Part shown: positions 1 to 7,318 of the stretch, in pieces
Layout of the letters: the number at the start of each line of letters is the position of its first letter
How positions within the stretch are numbered: position 1 is the stretch's first letter
The notes under the pieces: generated by a model
The model's database searches: none
What the model saw: only the letters and a program-made list of their open reading frames with translations
What the model was told of the DNA's origin: nothing
Made by a program: the position numbers and the translations under genes
Assembly (NCBI RefSeq): GCF_030441895.1
Contig: NZ_JARJAS010000029.1
Reading direction: 5' to 3' (one strand)
From: Enterococcus_D entomosocium
GTDB taxonomy: Bacteria > Bacillota > Bacilli > Lactobacillales > Enterococcaceae
Length of the DNA: 45,553 nt

Positions 1-150
1 ACACAATTTTCTTAATATCTGACCAATACTTACTCTTAACTTTCCATAAATCACTTTTCGTCGATACTTCGGGGTGAAGACTATGTGATACTTACAATTC
101 CATCTGGTATGTGCTAAACTTTTATCGCTAAAGCTATTTCGTCCACGCGT
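1..150 (-). mobile_element. tnpA: IS200/IS605-family TnpA, N-terminal part (cut by window edge)
   Basis: Read on the minus strand, this gives HTRWNCKYHIVFTPKYRR followed by KVIYGKLRVSIGQILRKLC. That is the hallmark N-terminus of the small Y1 (HUH) transposase TnpA of IS200/IS605 elements, which moves as single-stranded DNA. The frame runs off the left edge, so the catalytic HUH and Tyr parts are not visible. Going upstream, the frame stays open to about 183 but has no ATG, GTG or TTG before the conserved block. The conserved region would begin near GRNSFSDKSLAHTRW. The copy may therefore use a non-standard start or be 5'-degraded. Family call is strong; activity is unknown. Confidence 0.85.
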
Positions 151-170
151 AGAAACGCGCGGTTTTTTTT
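143..170 (+). terminator. Hairpin plus T-run at the IS200 5' end
   Basis: CCACGCG (143-149) pairs with CGCGCGG (156-162) around TAGAAA, with one mismatch, and is followed by eight T on the plus strand. IS200 elements are known to carry a terminator-like hairpin at their left end that blocks transcription entering from outside. This hairpin has the right position and direction to do that. Confidence 0.6.
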
Positions 171-220
171 GTTTCGTACGCTACGCGAACGAAACTGACT
201 AAAGTCATTAATAAAACAAG

Positions 221-260
221 CACCGCAGCAAAACAGAGATCGCTCGTTTTGCTGCGGTGT
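221..260 (-). terminator. Rho-independent terminator of the hsp20 gene
   Basis: A perfect 14-bp stem: CACCGCAGCAAAAC (221-234) pairs with GTTTTGCTGCGGTG (246-259). Read on the minus strand it lies just after the hsp20 stop and is followed by the T-rich CTTGTTTTATT. It could also act weakly on the plus strand. Confidence 0.8.
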
Positions 261-274
261 TTTGATTGCCTTCG

Positions 275-706
275 CTACTCGATCGGAATCAGTTTCTTTG
301 ACGCTTGTTTGCCTTGATCTTTTGGCAACGTCAATTTCAAAATTCCTTCAGCGTAAGAGGCCTTGATTTCATCCTCTTTGACGTTTTCTAACAGGTATTG
401 CCGTCGAACGCTTGTCAAGCTGCGCTCGCTGCGAACCAGACGTCCTTTTTCATCTTCGGTCGCATGATCCGTCTGGTGTTGTCCCGTAATCGTTAAAACC
501 CCATTCTCATAGGTTACTTGAATATTTTCCTTAGGGATGCCAGGCAGTTCTGCTTCAACGAGAAATTCATTGTCATTCTCGTGAATATCGGTTTTGATCA
601 GGTTCGATGGAAACCCATCAAAAAAACTGCGGCCAAAATCTTCAAAGAAATCAAAAGGTGTCATACTGTATGAATCTGAGCGGCGTGGCACAATCTCATG
701 TGTCAT
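275..706 (-). CDS. Small heat-shock protein, Hsp20/alpha-crystallin family
   Basis: ATP-independent holdase chaperone of the cytoplasm that keeps unfolding proteins soluble during stress. The 143-residue product has an N-terminal arm with MTPFDFFEDFGRSFFDGF. An alpha-crystallin domain follows, starting at KTDIHENDNEFLVEAELPG and including GVLTITGQ and the typical A-x-x-x-G-I/V-L motif (ASYAEGILKLTLPK). The start at 706 (MTHEIV) is preferred over the ATG three codons upstream, because AAAGGA lies about 9 bases before 706 but directly abuts the upstream ATG. A TTGAGA/TAAAAT promoter lies upstream and a terminator follows, so the gene appears monocistronic. I saw no clear CIRCE or CtsR box. Confidence 0.93.
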   Translation of the reverse strand: MTHEIVPRRSDSYSMTPFDFFEDFGRSFFDGFPSNLIKTDIHENDNEFLVEAELPGIPKENIQVTYENGVLTITGQHQTDHATEDEKGRLVRSERSLTSVRRQYLLENVKEDEIKASYAEGILKLTLPKDQGKQASKKLIPIE

Positions 707-747
707 AAGAATCATCCTTTCTTTGTTCTTTTGTTTTTACACTTTTT

Positions 748-775
748 ATTTTATTCATTTTTCAGAGAATCTCAA
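748..775 (-). promoter_or_regulatory. Candidate sigma-A promoter of hsp20
   Basis: On the minus strand, TTGAGA (775-770) and TAAAAT (753-748) are separated by 16 bases, about 40 bases upstream of the hsp20 start. Confidence 0.5.
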
Positions 776-899
776 GTGATTTACTCGCTTTAAAAAAATC
801 TTTAAAAACCTTTGATACCAACGTTTTATCTCTTGATTTTGGCGTTTTTTTACATTGCTTCGTTCCTGCTTTTCCCCTCATTTCGCCTGCTTTTTTTGC

Positions 900-928
900 G
901 TGACAGTATATACTTAATGATATATACT
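900..928 (+). promoter_or_regulatory. Promoter with overlapping palindromic operator
   Basis: GTGACA (900-905) and TATACT (923-928) are spaced by 17 bases and form a plausible sigma-A promoter. A palindrome lies over the spacer and -10 box: AGTATAT (905-911), ten bases, ATATACT (922-928). Exactly the same arms with the same N10 spacing recur at 3948-3971 in front of the asparaginase operon. The GntR gene of this operon is the obvious candidate to bind both, and binding here would block RNA polymerase. Confidence 0.7.
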
Positions 929-953
929 AAAAGCGAAGTGGAGGAGGAAAAAC

Positions 954-1796
954 ATGGCACGTTATAGAAAACGAATGCTTGTTGCTTTGATCTATGCATT
1001 GTTGTCGTCGATTGCTTTAAATCTCTTTTGGCTGCCGGGAAATATTTATGCGAGTGGGATCACTGGTTTATCGCAATTGTTGTCGCAGCTTTTAGACGAG
1101 CAGTTGAATCTGCAGCTTTCGATCCCGCTTTTGGTGCTTTTTTTTAATGCGCCATTGTTAGCGGTTGCTTGGGTCAAAATCGATCGAGAATTTACCATCA
1201 TGACGGTTTGTACCGTCGTCCTGTCTTCTGTTATGATGAAGGTAGTTCCGGTCATTGCTTTAACGACCGATCCGGTGATCTGTGCCGTGTTCGGCGGATT
1301 GCTGCACGGGGTGTCGGTGGGCTTGACATTGAACGACGATTTTTCAACGGGTGGGCTTGATATTTTAGGGATTTTAGTGAAAAAAGCCACTGGTAGAAGT
1401 ATCGGCAGTTTCTTTATCGGCTTCAATGTCAGTTTGCAGCTAGCAGCTGGGCTGATCTTTGGCTGGCCTTATGCTTTTTATAGTGCCATTTCCTTCTTCA
1501 TCAGTGGGCGGATGGTCGACTACGTCAACCTGAAACAGCGGCGTGTGCAGCTGCTGGTCGTTACAGAAAAAGCAGAACCCGTCATTACGACGTTGCAATG
1601 TGCTTTGCAGCGAGGCATCACGGTCATCAACGATGTCGAAGGTGGATTTGATCATCAACAGAAAAAACTATTATTACTGGTTATTTCCCATAGAGAACTC
1701 AAGACCGTCGAAGGCATGATCCAAGGAATCGATGAACAAGCATTTGTCAGTGTTTCTTCTGGCGTCAGTGCCAATCGATCGTTTTATGAATGGTAG
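954..1796 (+). CDS. YitT family membrane protein (DUF161/DUF2179)
   Basis: A 280-residue protein with about five or six hydrophobic segments in the first 185 residues. These include IYALLSSIALNLFWLPGNIYASGI near the N-terminus, a typical YitT opening. A soluble C-terminal domain follows (about 195-280; VQLLVVTEKAEPVITTLQ), matching the DUF2179 domain of this family. The molecular function of YitT proteins is not established; transport has been suggested. The ATG is preceded by GGAGGAGG at good spacing. It is the first gene of an operon with a GntR regulator 26 bases downstream and a dipeptidase, under an operator-bearing promoter. Confidence 0.88.
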   Translation: MARYRKRMLVALIYALLSSIALNLFWLPGNIYASGITGLSQLLSQLLDEQLNLQLSIPLLVLFFNAPLLAVAWVKIDREFTIMTVCTVVLSSVMMKVVPVIALTTDPVICAVFGGLLHGVSVGLTLNDDFSTGGLDILGILVKKATGRSIGSFFIGFNVSLQLAAGLIFGWPYAFYSAISFFISGRMVDYVNLKQRRVQLLVVTEKAEPVITTLQCALQRGITVINDVEGGFDHQQKKLLLLVISHRELKTVEGMIQGIDEQAFVSVSSGVSANRSFYEW

Positions 1797-1822
1797 CAAA
1801 GTGAAAGAAAGTAGGAGAGACG

Positions 1823-2551
1823 TTGAAAAAACAAGCAGTATTTCAAGAAGTTGCCCAGCAGATTGCGCAACGGGTTCATGAAGGTACGTACGTGACGAGC
1901 CAAAAGCTTCCTTCCGATTATGATTTAGCAGAGGAATTTCAGTGCAGCCGTTTAACGGTGCGCAAAGCCATCGATCTATTGATTGGCCAGAATTTGTTAG
2001 TGAAAGAAAAAGGCAAAGGAACCTATGTCATGAAACAGCCCAAGATCCAAAGCGGCTCTGGCGGGCTCCAAAGTTTTACTGAAACTGCAAAGATCCAAGG
2101 GAAAAAGACCCGTACGGAAGTTTTGCATATCGAAACCGTCAAAGAGCTCCCGATAGAGATTGGGCAGCTGTTTGGCGATTACGCCAAGGAACCGATCGTT
2201 TATTTGGTGCGCTTGCGTTACTTTGATGATGAGCCGATGACGGTGGAAAATCTTTACGTACTGAAACGCTATCTGCAAGAAGACACCGCAGAACTCACGA
2301 AAGCTCAATTAGAGTCGTCTTTGTATCAAGTCATTGAAGCCAACATCGAGATTGGTTATTCCCATCAAGAGGTGGAAGCTGTGAAAAGTCCTGCCGATAT
2401 TGCGAAACTTTTGCAGGTGCCTCAAGAGGAACCGATGCTTTTGGTCCATTCGATGACCTATTCCGCATCAGCCAAACCGATCTTATACGATACATCCTAT
2501 TACCGAGCAGACAAATATACCTTCAAAAATACATTAGTGCGTCAAAAATAA
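1823..2551 (+). CDS. GntR family regulator, HutC subfamily (UTRA domain)
   Basis: A 242-residue transcription factor. Residues 5-75 form a winged helix-turn-helix with LPSDYDLAEEFQCSRLTVRKA and the wing VKEKGKGTYV, a classic GntR signature. Residues 90-240 look like a UTRA effector domain (chorismate-lyase fold), which in HutC-type regulators often senses phosphorylated sugars or amino-acid derivatives. The start is TTG at 1823, preceded by GTAGGAGAG. HutC-type operators are often AT-rich palindromes containing GTATATAC. The AGTATAT-N10-ATATACT site upstream of this operon and of the next one fits that pattern, so this protein probably represses both. Effector unknown. Confidence 0.9.
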   Translation: MKKQAVFQEVAQQIAQRVHEGTYVTSQKLPSDYDLAEEFQCSRLTVRKAIDLLIGQNLLVKEKGKGTYVMKQPKIQSGSGGLQSFTETAKIQGKKTRTEVLHIETVKELPIEIGQLFGDYAKEPIVYLVRLRYFDDEPMTVENLYVLKRYLQEDTAELTKAQLESSLYQVIEANIEIGYSHQEVEAVKSPADIAKLLQVPQEEPMLLVHSMTYSASAKPILYDTSYYRADKYTFKNTLVRQK

Positions 2552-2576
2552 AATCAATCCTTTAGAGGTGAAGACA

Positions 2577-3878
2577 ATGGATCCACTCACAGCAAGTATT
2601 GAAGCCAATTGGTCAGAATTTCTCACACTTTTGAGCGAGGTGATGCAGATTGCAAGCGTCAAAGGTGAGCCGGCGCCTCATGCGCCTTATGGCACAGGAC
2701 CACGAGAAGTGTTAGCATACGTCATGGAAAAAAGCGCAGCATACGGGTTTCAAACAACGGTCATTGATGATGCGATCGGCTATGCCCATTGGGGACCAAC
2801 GGATACCGACTATATCGGTGTGTTAGGACACTTGGATGTCGTCTCGGCAGGTTCTGGCTGGAGCTACCCACCCTTTGCACTAACTGAAAAAGACGGCAAC
2901 TTTTATGGCCGAGGGATCTTAGATAACAAAGGCCCGATCATCAGCTGTTTGTTTGCCATGAAATTATTGAAAGACCTTGGTCATCAACCGCAATTACCGC
3001 TGCGGATCATTTTCGGTACAGATGAAGAAAGCGGCATGTCGGATATCCCGCATTATCTAGCGGTTGAGCAGCCACCGCGTTTTGGTTTTACGCCAGACTG
3101 CAAGTATCCAGTGGTTTACGGCGAACGAGGTGTCGTCAATGTGCAACTTGATTTTCCATTGCCCGCCCAAGAACAGCAGCTGTTAGCGGCGTTTTCTGGC
3201 GATCAATTCCGCGATCATGTACCAGACCACCTATCGGTAACCGTAGGCAGCCAGTCCTTTGAAGCACTAGGCAAACGTTCCCCTAGCAATGCCCCTGAGC
3301 TAGGGGACAATGCCATTACAAAGCTTGCCCAGCAAGCAGCACCGCAACTAGCAGCGACACCATCCTTGCAAGCAGCTTTGCAGTGGATCGCCCAAAGTTT
3401 TCACCAGCAGCACTATGGCGAAGGCATTGATTTGGTACTAGAAGATGCTGATTCAGGAAAGTTGATCTTGACCCCTGTGGTTCTCCAAAAATCCGCCAGT
3501 GGACTAGCGTTAGAAGTGGCCTTTCGCTATCCGGTATCGGTAACGGAGGAACAAGTACTCGCTGGGGTGCAAAAGGCATTGCCAAAAGGGGCAAGTCTTA
3601 CGATCCTTCGCAGCATTCCGGGGTTCTGCCGATCAAAAGATGCCCCCGAAATCCAAACGCTATCGACGATCTATCACCAAGTAACGGGCAATGATCCAAC
3701 CCCCGTGACGACTACAGGAGCAACCTACGCCCGCAAAATGCCAAACATCCTTGCTTTTGGTCCGTCTTTTCCAGGGCAAAAAGGGATCGCTCATAACCAA
3801 GATGAGTACATGGCGGTTGCCGATCTGCGGATGAATCTTGAAATTTATTTGCGCAGTTTACAAGCACTGACAAAATAA
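2577..3878 (+). CDS. M20 family metallopeptidase, PepV-like dipeptidase
   Basis: A 433-residue cytoplasmic zinc exopeptidase of the M20/PepV (Xaa-His dipeptidase) type. The metal-site motifs are all present: GHLDVV (His85, Asp87), GRGILDNKGP (bridging Asp116) and GTDEES (catalytic and ligand Glu pair at 150-151). SAGSGWSYPPF resembles PepV. A lid domain with the sequence GERGVVNVQLDF occupies the middle. The start at 2577 is chosen because GAGGTG lies six bases upstream; an in-frame GTG at 2568 is inside that ribosome binding site. Last gene of the YitT-GntR operon, followed by a terminator. Its place suggests that it hydrolyses dipeptides, or a peptide moiety, linked to the substrate of the neighbouring asparaginase/PTS operon. 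That link is inference. Confidence 0.87.
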   Translation: MDPLTASIEANWSEFLTLLSEVMQIASVKGEPAPHAPYGTGPREVLAYVMEKSAAYGFQTTVIDDAIGYAHWGPTDTDYIGVLGHLDVVSAGSGWSYPPFALTEKDGNFYGRGILDNKGPIISCLFAMKLLKDLGHQPQLPLRIIFGTDEESGMSDIPHYLAVEQPPRFGFTPDCKYPVVYGERGVVNVQLDFPLPAQEQQLLAAFSGDQFRDHVPDHLSVTVGSQSFEALGKRSPSNAPELGDNAITKLAQQAAPQLAATPSLQAALQWIAQSFHQQHYGEGIDLVLEDADSGKLILTPVVLQKSASGLALEVAFRYPVSVTEEQVLAGVQKALPKGASLTILRSIPGFCRSKDAPEIQTLSTIYHQVTGNDPTPVTTTGATYARKMPNILAFGPSFPGQKGIAHNQDEYMAVADLRMNLEIYLRSLQALTK

Positions 3879-3896
3879 GCGAAGACGCGAACGAAG

Positions 3897-3933
3897 AAGA
3901 GTTTTTCCAATTTTTTTGAGAAACTCTTTTTTT
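3897..3933 (+). terminator. Terminator between dipeptidase and asparaginase operons
   Basis: AAGAGTTT (3897-3904) pairs with AAACTCTT (3921-3928) and is followed by a T-run. It separates the two operons that share an operator. Confidence 0.65.
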
Positions 3934-3947
3934 AGTATAGACATAGT

Positions 3948-3971
3948 AGTATATACCGTATAGAATATACT
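3948..3971. promoter_or_regulatory. Second copy of the palindromic operator
   Basis: AGTATAT (3948-3954), ten bases, ATATACT (3965-3971). Arms and spacing are identical to the operator at 905-928. TATACT at 3966-3971 may serve as the -10 box, but no convincing -35 is visible at 17 bases. Probably bound by the GntR regulator encoded at 1823-2551. Confidence 0.7.
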
Positions 3972-3985
3972 TGAAAGCGCTATGA
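3972..3985 (+). promoter_or_regulatory. Catabolite-responsive element (cre)
   Basis: TGAAAGCGCTATGA matches the CcpA consensus TGWAARCGYTWNCW at 13 of 14 positions. It lies directly downstream of the operator and 18 bases before the asparaginase start, where CcpA would repress the PTS operon when a preferred sugar is present. Confidence 0.75.
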
Positions 3986-4002
3986 AAAATGGAGGGATAT
4001 TT

Positions 4003-4950
4003 ATGTGGGGAATGATTGCTACATGGCGGATGGCACACGATGGCGTGCTCGCTGCTAAATCAATATTAGAACAACAAGGCTCCTGCCAAGATGCAGTAGA
4101 AACAGCCATTAAAGCAGTGGAAGATTATCCATTTTATAAATCGGTGGGGTATGGCGGGCTGCCCAACGAAGAAGGCGTGTTGGAAATGGACGCTGCCTTC
4201 ATGGATGGTGATACCTTCAAAATTGGTGCCGTCGCTGGGATCGTCGATGTGGAAAATCCTATTTCCGTGGCACGCCGCCTAAGTGAGGAAAAATTCAATA
4301 GTTTTCGGATCGGCCAAGGAGCGGTCGCTTATGCGCTTGCCGAAGGATTCCAGCCCAAAGCGATGCTGACACCGCGAGCCAAAACCATTTGGGAAAAGCG
4401 CAAAGCAGAGATCGCTGCCAACAACCTCGATCCCTATGACGGCCACGATACAGTGGGAGTAGTTGCGCTAGATGAACACCAAAGTATGGCAGCAGGAACC
4501 TCTAGTTCTGGTTTATTTATGAAAAAAAGCGGTCGTGTCGGCGATTCACCTTTATCTGGTTCTGGTTTTTATGTGGATAGTGAAATCGGCGGTGCCGCTG
4601 CCACAGGGTTAGGGGAAGACTTGATGAAAGGCTGCCTTTCCTACGAAATCGTCCGTTTGATGGGAGAAGGGCTAGCACCGCAAGAAGCATGTGATCAAGC
4701 CGTTTACGACTTTGAAGCGCGATTGAAGAAGCGCTATGGCAAAGCCGGCGCCTTCTCGCTGATCGCCTTAGATAAACAGGGGCGCTGGGGCGTGGCAACC
4801 AATGTAGAATTTACCTTTAGTGTCGCAACCACCAATCAAGCGCCAGCTATTTTTATGGCAACGCCAGGTCCTGAGCAGACAACCATGATCGAGCCTATTA
4901 CGAAAGAATGGTTGGAAGCGTATGAAGAACGAATCAAAGCGCCGGCCTAA
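4003..4950 (+). CDS. N4-(beta-N-acetylglucosaminyl)-L-asparaginase (glycosylasparaginase), Ntn-hydrolase
   Basis: Cleaves the bond between N-acetylglucosamine and asparagine in glyco-asparagine; some relatives act on beta-aspartyl peptides. The 315-residue precursor has the autocleavage site GHDTVGVVALD, with Thr150 as the expected new N-terminal nucleophile. AAGTSSSG, GRVGDSPLSGSGFYVD (substrate-binding Arg178 and Asp181) and ATGLGEDLMKG follow. These match glycosylasparaginase more closely than plant-type IaaA. No signal peptide is seen, so it acts inside the cell, unlike the exported or lysosomal relatives. The start at 4003 has GGAGGG seven to eight bases upstream; an earlier ATG at 3982 falls within the cre site. 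First gene of an operon with PTS IIB and IIC. Confidence 0.88.
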   Translation: MWGMIATWRMAHDGVLAAKSILEQQGSCQDAVETAIKAVEDYPFYKSVGYGGLPNEEGVLEMDAAFMDGDTFKIGAVAGIVDVENPISVARRLSEEKFNSFRIGQGAVAYALAEGFQPKAMLTPRAKTIWEKRKAEIAANNLDPYDGHDTVGVVALDEHQSMAAGTSSSGLFMKKSGRVGDSPLSGSGFYVDSEIGGAAATGLGEDLMKGCLSYEIVRLMGEGLAPQEACDQAVYDFEARLKKRYGKAGAFSLIALDKQGRWGVATNVEFTFSVATTNQAPAIFMATPGPEQTTMIEPITKEWLEAYEERIKAPA

Positions 4951-4989
4951 CAACCGCGATTGAGAAAAACAAACATTGGAGGAATGGAT

Positions 4990-5322
4990 ATGGCAACGAA
5001 AAAAATCTATTTGTTTTGTGAAGCTGGAATGTCAACGAGTATCATGGTCAATAAAATGATGGAAGTCGTCAAAAAGCACAACATGCCTTTGACGATCGAA
5101 GCATTCCCTGCAATCCATGCAGAAGAAAAAGTCGAACAAGAAAAACCAGTTGCTATTTTGTTAGGTCCACAAGTACGACACTTAGATAGCAAAATGAAAG
5201 CAACTTTCGAGCCAATGGGGATTCCAGTCGGCACGATCGCGGCAGAAGCATACGGCATGATGGATGGCGAACGAGCATTGAAAGATGCCTTAAGCTTGAT
5301 CAAAAAAGCCAAAGCAAAGTAA
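4990..5322 (+). CDS. PTS system IIB component, lactose/cellobiose (Lac) family
   Basis: A 110-residue cytoplasmic phosphotransfer protein. The N-terminal MATKKIYLFCEAGMSTS holds the phosphorylated Cys10 in the C-x-x-G-M-S/T-T loop typical of CelA/ChbB. Further on it has AILLGPQVRHL, the second conserved IIB segment. The start at 4990 is chosen over the in-frame ATG at 4984 because GGAGG (4978-4982) sits seven bases upstream of 4990 and only one base from 4984. It passes phosphate to the IIC-bound sugar encoded next. No Lac-type IIA gene is visible in this operon, so IIA must come from elsewhere. Confidence 0.9.
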   Translation: MATKKIYLFCEAGMSTSIMVNKMMEVVKKHNMPLTIEAFPAIHAEEKVEQEKPVAILLGPQVRHLDSKMKATFEPMGIPVGTIAAEAYGMMDGERALKDALSLIKKAKAK

Positions 5323-5350
5323 TAAAAGTGTTGGAGTAACAGGGGACTAC

Positions 5351-5371
5351 GTGTTATCTGCCAGATAGCAC
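5351..5371 (+). promoter_or_regulatory. Hairpin between PTS IIB and IIC genes
   Basis: GTGTTATCTG (5351-5360) can pair with CAGATAGCAC (5362-5371), one pair being G-U. The tight centre must open. It lies just before the IIC ribosome binding site with no T-run, so it may be an RNA processing or stability element rather than a terminator. Confidence 0.4.
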
Positions 5372-5390
5372 GCAGATGGGAGGAAGAAAA

Positions 5391-6746
5391 ATGCAGAAAT
5401 TTTTAAACTGGTTAGAAAAAGTGTTAACACCGATGGCAAAGACGATCGGTGAAAACAAATACTTGATTGCGATTCGTGATGGTTTCTTATTATCCACACC
5501 GTTGTTGATCGTGGGGTCACTCTTTTTAGTCTTGACCAATTTTCCGATTCCAAATTGGAACGAGATGATGAGCAGTTTACTGGGAGACAACTGGGCAACG
5601 ATGTTGAATATGCCAGCAACAGCCAGCTTTGACATTATGACGATTTTAGCCGTTGGTGGGATCGGGTATAGTTTGGCAAAACAGTTTAAAGTTGATGCCA
5701 TGCAAGCAGCCATTATTTCACTCGTTTCTTTTTTTATCGTGACACCATTTACGACCGTTTTCACACCAGAAGGCTCTACGGAAGTGTATGAAGTTGGCAG
5801 CCTGCCATTACGGTGGATGGGTTCCAGCGGTTTGTTCTTAGGGATGGTCGTTGCCTTGATTTCCACCAGAATGTTCGTTGCGTTATTACGCAAAGGGTGG
5901 ACGATCAAAATGCCTGACGGTGTTCCCCCAACCGTGGTGAAATCCTTTGAGGCATTGATTCCTAGTTTTGTGATCGTGACGGTTTTTATGATCGCCAACT
6001 GGTTAGCCAACTTGACGTCTTATGGCAATCTCCAAGAGATCCTCTTTAAGTTCTTACAGACACCGTTGTTAAGTTTAGGAAATACTTTAGGTGCCATGAT
6101 CATAGCTTACCTATTTTTGCATTTTTTCTGGTTCTTTGGGATCAATGGTTCCAGTGTGGTCGGTGCCGTCTTCAACCCTATCTTACGGGCATTATCTATT
6201 GAAAACTTAGATGCTTTCAAGAATGGCGCAGAAATTCCTAACATCATCACCGGTCAATTTCAAGACATGTTCGCGACCTTTGGCGGGGGCGGTTCGACAT
6301 TATCTTTGATTTTAGTCATGATCTTAGTCTGTAAAAGCCAAAGGGTCAAAAAACTATCACAGTTATCGTTGATTCCAGGTATTTTCGGGATCAATGAACC
6401 AATCATCTTTGGGTTACCAATCGTCTTGAATCCAGTTCTGCTGATTCCTTTTGCTTTAGTGCCAACGATCAATATTATTATCTCTTACTTCTGTATGGAT
6501 CTTGGGTTAGTCAACTATACCAATGGAATTCAGCTGCCATGGACCACGCCACCGATTATTTCTGGTTTCTTAGTCAGTGGTTGGCAAGCGGCCGTGTTAC
6601 AAGTCTTGTTGATCCTCTTAGGAATGGCTATTTATTACCCGTTTATCAAAGTCTTAGATAATCAATATCTAAAAGAAGAAGCGGATGCCGTTGAACAAGA
6701 AGAAGAGGAAATCAATTTTGATGATTTCGATTTTGATGATCTGTAA
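5391..6746 (+). CDS. PTS system IIC component, lactose/cellobiose family
   Basis: A 451-residue integral membrane sugar permease of the CelB/ChbC/LacE type. It opens with MQKFLNWLEKVLTPMAKTIGENKYLIAIRDGF, a characteristic Lac-family IIC start. About ten hydrophobic segments follow, with FFWFFGINGSSVVGAVFNPI and PGIFGINEPIIFGLPIVLNP, the conserved substrate-site region. The C-terminus is an acidic tail (DAVEQEEEEINFDDFDFDDL). The ATG at 5391 follows GGGAGGA. It forms the transport channel with the IIB protein. The family carries beta-linked disaccharides and related sugars. Beside a glycosylasparaginase, a sugar-amino-acid conjugate is a plausible cargo, but that is inference. Confidence 0.92.
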   Translation: MQKFLNWLEKVLTPMAKTIGENKYLIAIRDGFLLSTPLLIVGSLFLVLTNFPIPNWNEMMSSLLGDNWATMLNMPATASFDIMTILAVGGIGYSLAKQFKVDAMQAAIISLVSFFIVTPFTTVFTPEGSTEVYEVGSLPLRWMGSSGLFLGMVVALISTRMFVALLRKGWTIKMPDGVPPTVVKSFEALIPSFVIVTVFMIANWLANLTSYGNLQEILFKFLQTPLLSLGNTLGAMIIAYLFLHFFWFFGINGSSVVGAVFNPILRALSIENLDAFKNGAEIPNIITGQFQDMFATFGGGGSTLSLILVMILVCKSQRVKKLSQLSLIPGIFGINEPIIFGLPIVLNPVLLIPFALVPTINIIISYFCMDLGLVNYTNGIQLPWTTPPIISGFLVSGWQAAVLQVLLILLGMAIYYPFIKVLDNQYLKEEADAVEQEEEEINFDDFDFDDL

Positions 6747-6763
6747 GAAAAGAGGCACCGCTC

Positions 6764-7282
6764 ATGAAAAAAATAATTTTGATTCTTAATCATGTCACTG
6801 CAGGGATGGGAAGTGATGAAAATGCTCAGTTGCCGCCAAGCGGCAAAAAAGCTGCCCTTGGTCCAGGTCGAACCTTGAATCCACTTTTTCAAGAGCAAGA
6901 CGCACAAATCGTTGCAACGCTTTATTGTGGTGACCAATATTATCACGAGCATCAAGAAGAAGTGAATAAAAAATTTGTGGGGTTTGCCAAAAAATTTGAA
7001 GCAGATGCCGTTCTTTGCGGACCTGCGATGCATTATCCTAATTTTGGCGAAATGGCAGCAGGATTGACGAAAGTATTCAATGCGCAAGGAATTCCAGGGG
7101 CTGCAGCGATGTCAGAGGAAAACCCAGCAGTGGCAATCTATGCCAAAGACATCTATATTTTGAAGATGCCGAAAAAAGGTGGGATTGGATTGAATGATTC
7201 CTACAAAAAGATGGCGCACGTTGTTTCCCAGCTTGCCCACGGGAAGCCTCTAACAGAAGTAGACCAAGAGGATTTGTTTTAA
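6764..7282 (+). CDS. Short GrdB-like protein (glycine/sarcosine/betaine reductase component B, N-terminal half only)
   Basis: A 172-residue protein resembling the N-terminal half of GrdB-type reductase proteins: LNHVTAGMGSDENA, GPGRTLNPLF, IVATLYCGDQYYHEH, DAVLCGPAMHYPNFGEMAAGL and IPGAAAMSEENPAVAIYAKD. Full-length GrdB has over 400 residues and carries its catalytic selenocysteine in the C-terminal half, which is missing here. The gene ends at a normal stop with a terminator straight after, and no remnant of a second half is visible. So this is a stand-alone short form and not an obvious truncation. The function is unknown. Its position as last gene of a PTS/asparaginase operon suggests a role in handling the amino-acid or amine product. 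Confidence 0.65.
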   Translation: MKKIILILNHVTAGMGSDENAQLPPSGKKAALGPGRTLNPLFQEQDAQIVATLYCGDQYYHEHQEEVNKKFVGFAKKFEADAVLCGPAMHYPNFGEMAAGLTKVFNAQGIPGAAAMSEENPAVAIYAKDIYILKMPKKGGIGLNDSYKKMAHVVSQLAHGKPLTEVDQEDLF

Positions 7283-7290
7283 AGAGAAAG

Positions 7291-7318
7291 ACGATCAGCG
7301 ATGGCTGGTCGTTTTTTT
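7291..7318 (+). terminator. Terminator of the asparaginase-PTS operon
   Basis: ACGATCAGC (7291-7299) pairs with GCTGGTCGT (7304-7312), followed by T7, nine bases after the GrdB-like stop. Confidence 0.85.

Noticed and set aside
594..779. 61-codon plus-strand frame opposite hsp20
   Set aside because: It lies on the complement of the Hsp20 gene and its promoter; no ribosome binding site and no conserved pattern.
1169..1360. Frame within the YitT gene and similar long antisense frames in adhE, sufS and IIC genes
   Set aside because: They overlap genes with clear family motifs and arise from codon bias in GC-richer genes; none has its own ribosome binding site.
4976..4992. Earlier starts for the PTS IIB gene (4960, 4984)
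   Set aside because: The GGAGG at 4978-4982 fits only the ATG at 4990.
6764..7282. Selenoprotein reading of the GrdB-like gene
   Set aside because: The stop is TAA, followed at once by a terminator; no in-frame TGA, no selenocysteine element, and the selenocysteine domain of GrdB is absent.
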